Part shown: positions 12,218 through 14,127 of the stretch, one piece after another | Layout: every line of letters begins with the position of its first letter | Numbering within the stretch: the stretch's first letter is position 1 | Assembly (NCBI GenBank): GCA_023250255.1 | Contig: JAHFBB010000006.1 | Span: forward strand, 1-14,127 | Reading direction: 5' to 3' | Source: Chloroflexota bacterium | Lineage (GTDB): Bacteria > Chloroflexota > Limnocylindria > QHBO01 | DNA length: 14,127 nucleotides | Made by a program: the position numbers and the translations under genes | The notes under the pieces: generated by a model | What the model was told of the DNA's origin: nothing | Databases searched by the model: none | What the model saw: the letters and a program-made list of their open reading frames with translations, nothing else

Positions 12218-13162
12218 ATGCTCGTCCAACTCGACCAGATTCGGGCCGCCGCGGAGCGGATCAGGGGCGTGGCCGTTCGCACGCCGCTCTTGCGCTGGGA
12301 CGACGATGTCTGGCTCAAACCGGAGAGCCTGCAGCCGGTGGGTGCGTTCAAGATGCGCGGCGCCTACAACCGGCTGTCGACCTTGACCGATGCCGAGCGC
12401 ATCGCCGGGGTGATCACCTACTCCTCGGGCAACCACGGCCAGGCGGTCGCTCGCTGCGCACGCCTGCTCGGGATTTCGGCGGTGATTGTCATGCCATCCG
12501 ATGCCCCCGCCCTGAAGGCGGACCGGGTCCGGGCCGATGGCGCCGAGCTCATTCTGTCCGACCCCGGCAACGACGCCCGTCGAGCCCTGGCCGAGCAGTT
12601 GGCCGTCGAGCGCGGGTTGACGCTGGTACCGCCGTACGACGACGCGCAGATCATTGCGGGACAGGGCACCTGCGGGCTCGAGATCTGCGAGGACCTGCCC
12701 GAGGTGGCCGAAGTGGTCGTGCCGGTCAGCGGTGGTGGCCTGATCAGCGGGATCGCCGCCGCGGTCAAGGCCCTGCAACCCGCGGCGCGGGTGATCGGGG
12801 TGGAGCCGGAGTACGCAGCCGATGCCGCCGACTCGCTGGCGGCCGGCGAAATCCGGGCGTGGACCACCGAGCAGACCCACCGCACCATCGCCGATGGCCT
12901 GCGGGTCAACCGGATCGGCGACCTGCCATGGGAGCATCTGCGAGTACTGGTCGACGGAATCGTGACCGTCAGCGATGAGTCCATGCGCGAGGCCATCCGC
13001 CAGGCGGCGCGCCGGGCGCGGCTGGTACTCGAGCCCTCCGGTGCCGTGCCGCTGGCGGCTCACCTGGCCGGGGCCCTGGGTCCTGTCCGCGGTCCACGGG
13101 TGCTGGTCCTGAGCGGGGGCAACGTGGATCCTGCTTTGTTCGCGGAGGTGATGGCCGAGTGA
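12218..13162 (+). CDS. Threonine/serine dehydratase family PLP enzyme
   Basis: A 314-residue fold-type II pyridoxal-phosphate enzyme. The cofactor lysine is Lys45 in PVGAFKMRGAYN; SSGNHGQAVA is the substrate/carboxylate loop, SGGGLISG binds the PLP phosphate, and a late SGGN is present. The family deaminates threonine to 2-oxobutyrate or serine to pyruvate; serine racemases and 3-hydroxyaspartate dehydratases look alike. There is no C-terminal ACT regulatory domain, so it is the short, catabolic-type form rather than isoleucine-regulated biosynthetic IlvA. The start follows a TAGCAT box by six bases. Its stop overlaps the GTG of the cyclase gene as GTGA, with GGAGG at 13144-13148 for the latter. 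Confidence 0.9.
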   Translation: MLVQLDQIRAAAERIRGVAVRTPLLRWDDDVWLKPESLQPVGAFKMRGAYNRLSTLTDAERIAGVITYSSGNHGQAVARCARLLGISAVIVMPSDAPALKADRVRADGAELILSDPGNDARRALAEQLAVERGLTLVPPYDDAQIIAGQGTCGLEICEDLPEVAEVVVPVSGGGLISGIAAAVKALQPAARVIGVEPEYAADAADSLAAGEIRAWTTEQTHRTIADGLRVNRIGDLPWEHLRVLVDGIVTVSDESMREAIRQAARRARLVLEPSGAVPLAAHLAGALGPVRGPRVLVLSGGNVDPALFAEVMAE

Positions 13163-14127
13163 CCGAGGACGAACTGCGGCCCATCACCGCCCTGTTCGCC
13201 GATATCACCGGCTCGACGAGCCTGGGCGAGCGGCTCGCCCCCGACGAGGTCAAGGCGATCATCGGTGAATGCGTGACCCGCATGAGCCGGGCGGTCGAGG
13301 ACTACGGCGGCATGGTGCAGGCGTACCAGGGCGATGGGATCTGTGCCTACTTTGGTGTGCCGACCGCCCACGAGGACGATCCGGAACGTGCGGCGCGCGC
13401 GGCACTCCGGATTGTCGAGGAGATGGCGGCATACGCCACGGACGCGGAGCAGGCCTGGGGCATCGCTGGCCTGAACGTGCGGGTCGGCCTGAACACCGGG
13501 CCGGCGGCGGTGGGCACGGTCGGGGCGGAAACGCCCGGCATGGTCGCACTGGGCGATACCACCAACGTGGCCGCCCGGCTCGAATCCAACGCCGCCGCCG
13601 GGACGGTGGCTGTCGGCGAAGCGACCGCCCGCAGGCTCACCGGCGGATTCACTCTCCAGCCGCTTGGACCGATCGCTGTCAAGGGGCGAGCCGAACCAGT
13701 CACTGCCTGGCGCCTGGTCGGTGCCGCGCCAGCCGCCGACGCTGCGCCCGAACGACCGCTATTCGGGCGCGACCCCGAGCAGCGCGACGCCGCCGAAGCC
13801 ATGGCGGCTCTGGTCGGCGGACGGGGCGCCGTGGTTGTCATCGGTGGCGATGCGGGCATTGGCAAGACGAGCCTGCTGCGGGTCATGCATCGCCACGCCA
13901 CCGCGCAGGTCGTCTGGCTGGAGGGACATTGCCGGTCGTACGGCGGCGCCACCTTTGGACCAATGGCCGATCTCCTCCGCTCGTGGCTGGGCGTGACCGA
14001 TGCCGAGCCCGACTTGGCGGTTCGAACACGGTTGCGCGTCCAACTCGGCTCGCAAGCCGATGCGCTCATGCCAGCGCTATCCCGGATCCTGGGCATTCGC
14101 CCGGGGCCGGGCGCTACCGACCCGCTC
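13159..14127 (+). CDS. Class III adenylate/guanylate cyclase domain fused to P-loop ATPase, 3' truncated by window
   Basis: The frame is open from GTG 13159 (overlapping the dehydratase stop, GGAGG ten bases upstream) to the window end: 323 codons, no stop. Residues ~7-188 are a class III cyclase catalytic domain: metal ligands Asp15 (FADITGS) and Asp59 (YQGDGI), and transition-state residues Asn136 and Arg140 in LGDTTNVAARLE. After a linker, LFGRDPEQ and VVVIGGDAGIGKTSLL (Walker A 230-238, Lys236) open an AAA/STAND-like ATPase domain. Such fusions usually continue into TPR-type repeats and act as signalling proteins. The usual substrate-selecting lysine four residues before the second metal Asp is Ala55 here, so ATP/GTP preference or even activity is uncertain. 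No membrane segment is seen. Confidence 0.9.
   Translation, partial: MTEDELRPITALFADITGSTSLGERLAPDEVKAIIGECVTRMSRAVEDYGGMVQAYQGDGICAYFGVPTAHEDDPERAARAALRIVEEMAAYATDAEQAWGIAGLNVRVGLNTGPAAVGTVGAETPGMVALGDTTNVAARLESNAAAGTVAVGEATARRLTGGFTLQPLGPIAVKGRAEPVTAWRLVGAAPAADAAPERPLFGRDPEQRDAAEAMAALVGGRGAVVVIGGDAGIGKTSLLRVMHRHATAQVVWLEGHCRSYGGATFGPMADLLRSWLGVTDAEPDLAVRTRLRVQLGSQADALMPALSRILGIRPGPGATDPL

Noticed and set aside
12185..13063. Upstream extension of lipoprotein C frame across the dehydratase gene
   Set aside because: The lipoprotein signal peptide begins at 12184 and the extension is antisense to a secure PLP enzyme.
1..14127. Mobile elements, CRISPR arrays, tRNA/rRNA genes
   Set aside because: No transposase or integrase motifs, no spaced repeats and no tRNA-like fold were seen on reading both strands; the only clear direct repeat is the 32-bp tandem copy.

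Overview
This window comes from a high-GC bacterial chromosome of ordinary metabolic type. It has dense, short-spaced genes, GC-rich third codon positions, and several genes whose start codon sits 5-7 bases after a TAnnnT-type -10 box, which is a leaderless layout. That combination is common in Actinobacteria, Deinococcus and some Chloroflexota. A soil or freshwater Chloroflexota or actinobacterium-like lineage is my best guess, but nothing here fixes the taxon. I see no tRNA, rRNA, CRISPR array, transposase, integrase or plasmid function.

Layout. (1) 2-1782 +: the C-terminal part of a biotin-dependent acyl-CoA carboxylase alpha subunit, then HMG-CoA lyase; the pair points to leucine degradation. 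(2) 1810-6313 +: a five-gene run of nucleoside hydrolase, long membrane S component, EcfT-like transmembrane protein and two ECF ATPases. This is a self-contained ECF importer next to a ribosyl hydrolase and looks like a nucleoside (or modified nucleoside) uptake and cleavage module. (3) 6307-6750 -: an unrecognised 147-residue protein, whose start codon shares the palindrome CATG with (4) a CoA-type Nudix hydrolase (6749-7405 +). (5) 7412-8224 -: an inositol-monophosphatase-family phosphatase, divergent from (6) a PNP/UDP-family nucleoside phosphorylase (8267-9001 +), whose 3' end is followed by a perfect 32-bp tandem duplication. (7) 9038-12184: three minus-strand lipoproteins that appear to be diverged paralogues of one uncharacterised family, with 4-hydroxyphenylpyruvate dioxygenase (9738-10865 +) between the first and second. 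(8) 12218-14127 +: a threonine/serine dehydratase-family PLP enzyme, overlapping the start of a class III nucleotide cyclase fused to a P-loop ATPase domain that runs off the window.

Working together. Leucine and tyrosine breakdown, amino-acid deamination, nucleoside phosphorolysis/hydrolysis and nucleoside-type uptake suggest a heterotroph that scavenges amino acids and nucleosides. Genes that begin transcription units tend to have the -10 box directly before the start codon, whereas several genes inside the ECF operon have Shine-Dalgarno sequences and overlapping stop/start codons. The points most worth a second look are the ECF/nucleoside-hydrolase module, including a probable CTG start for its T subunit, the lipoprotein family with its conserved cysteine pair, and the leaderless and bidirectional promoter architecture.
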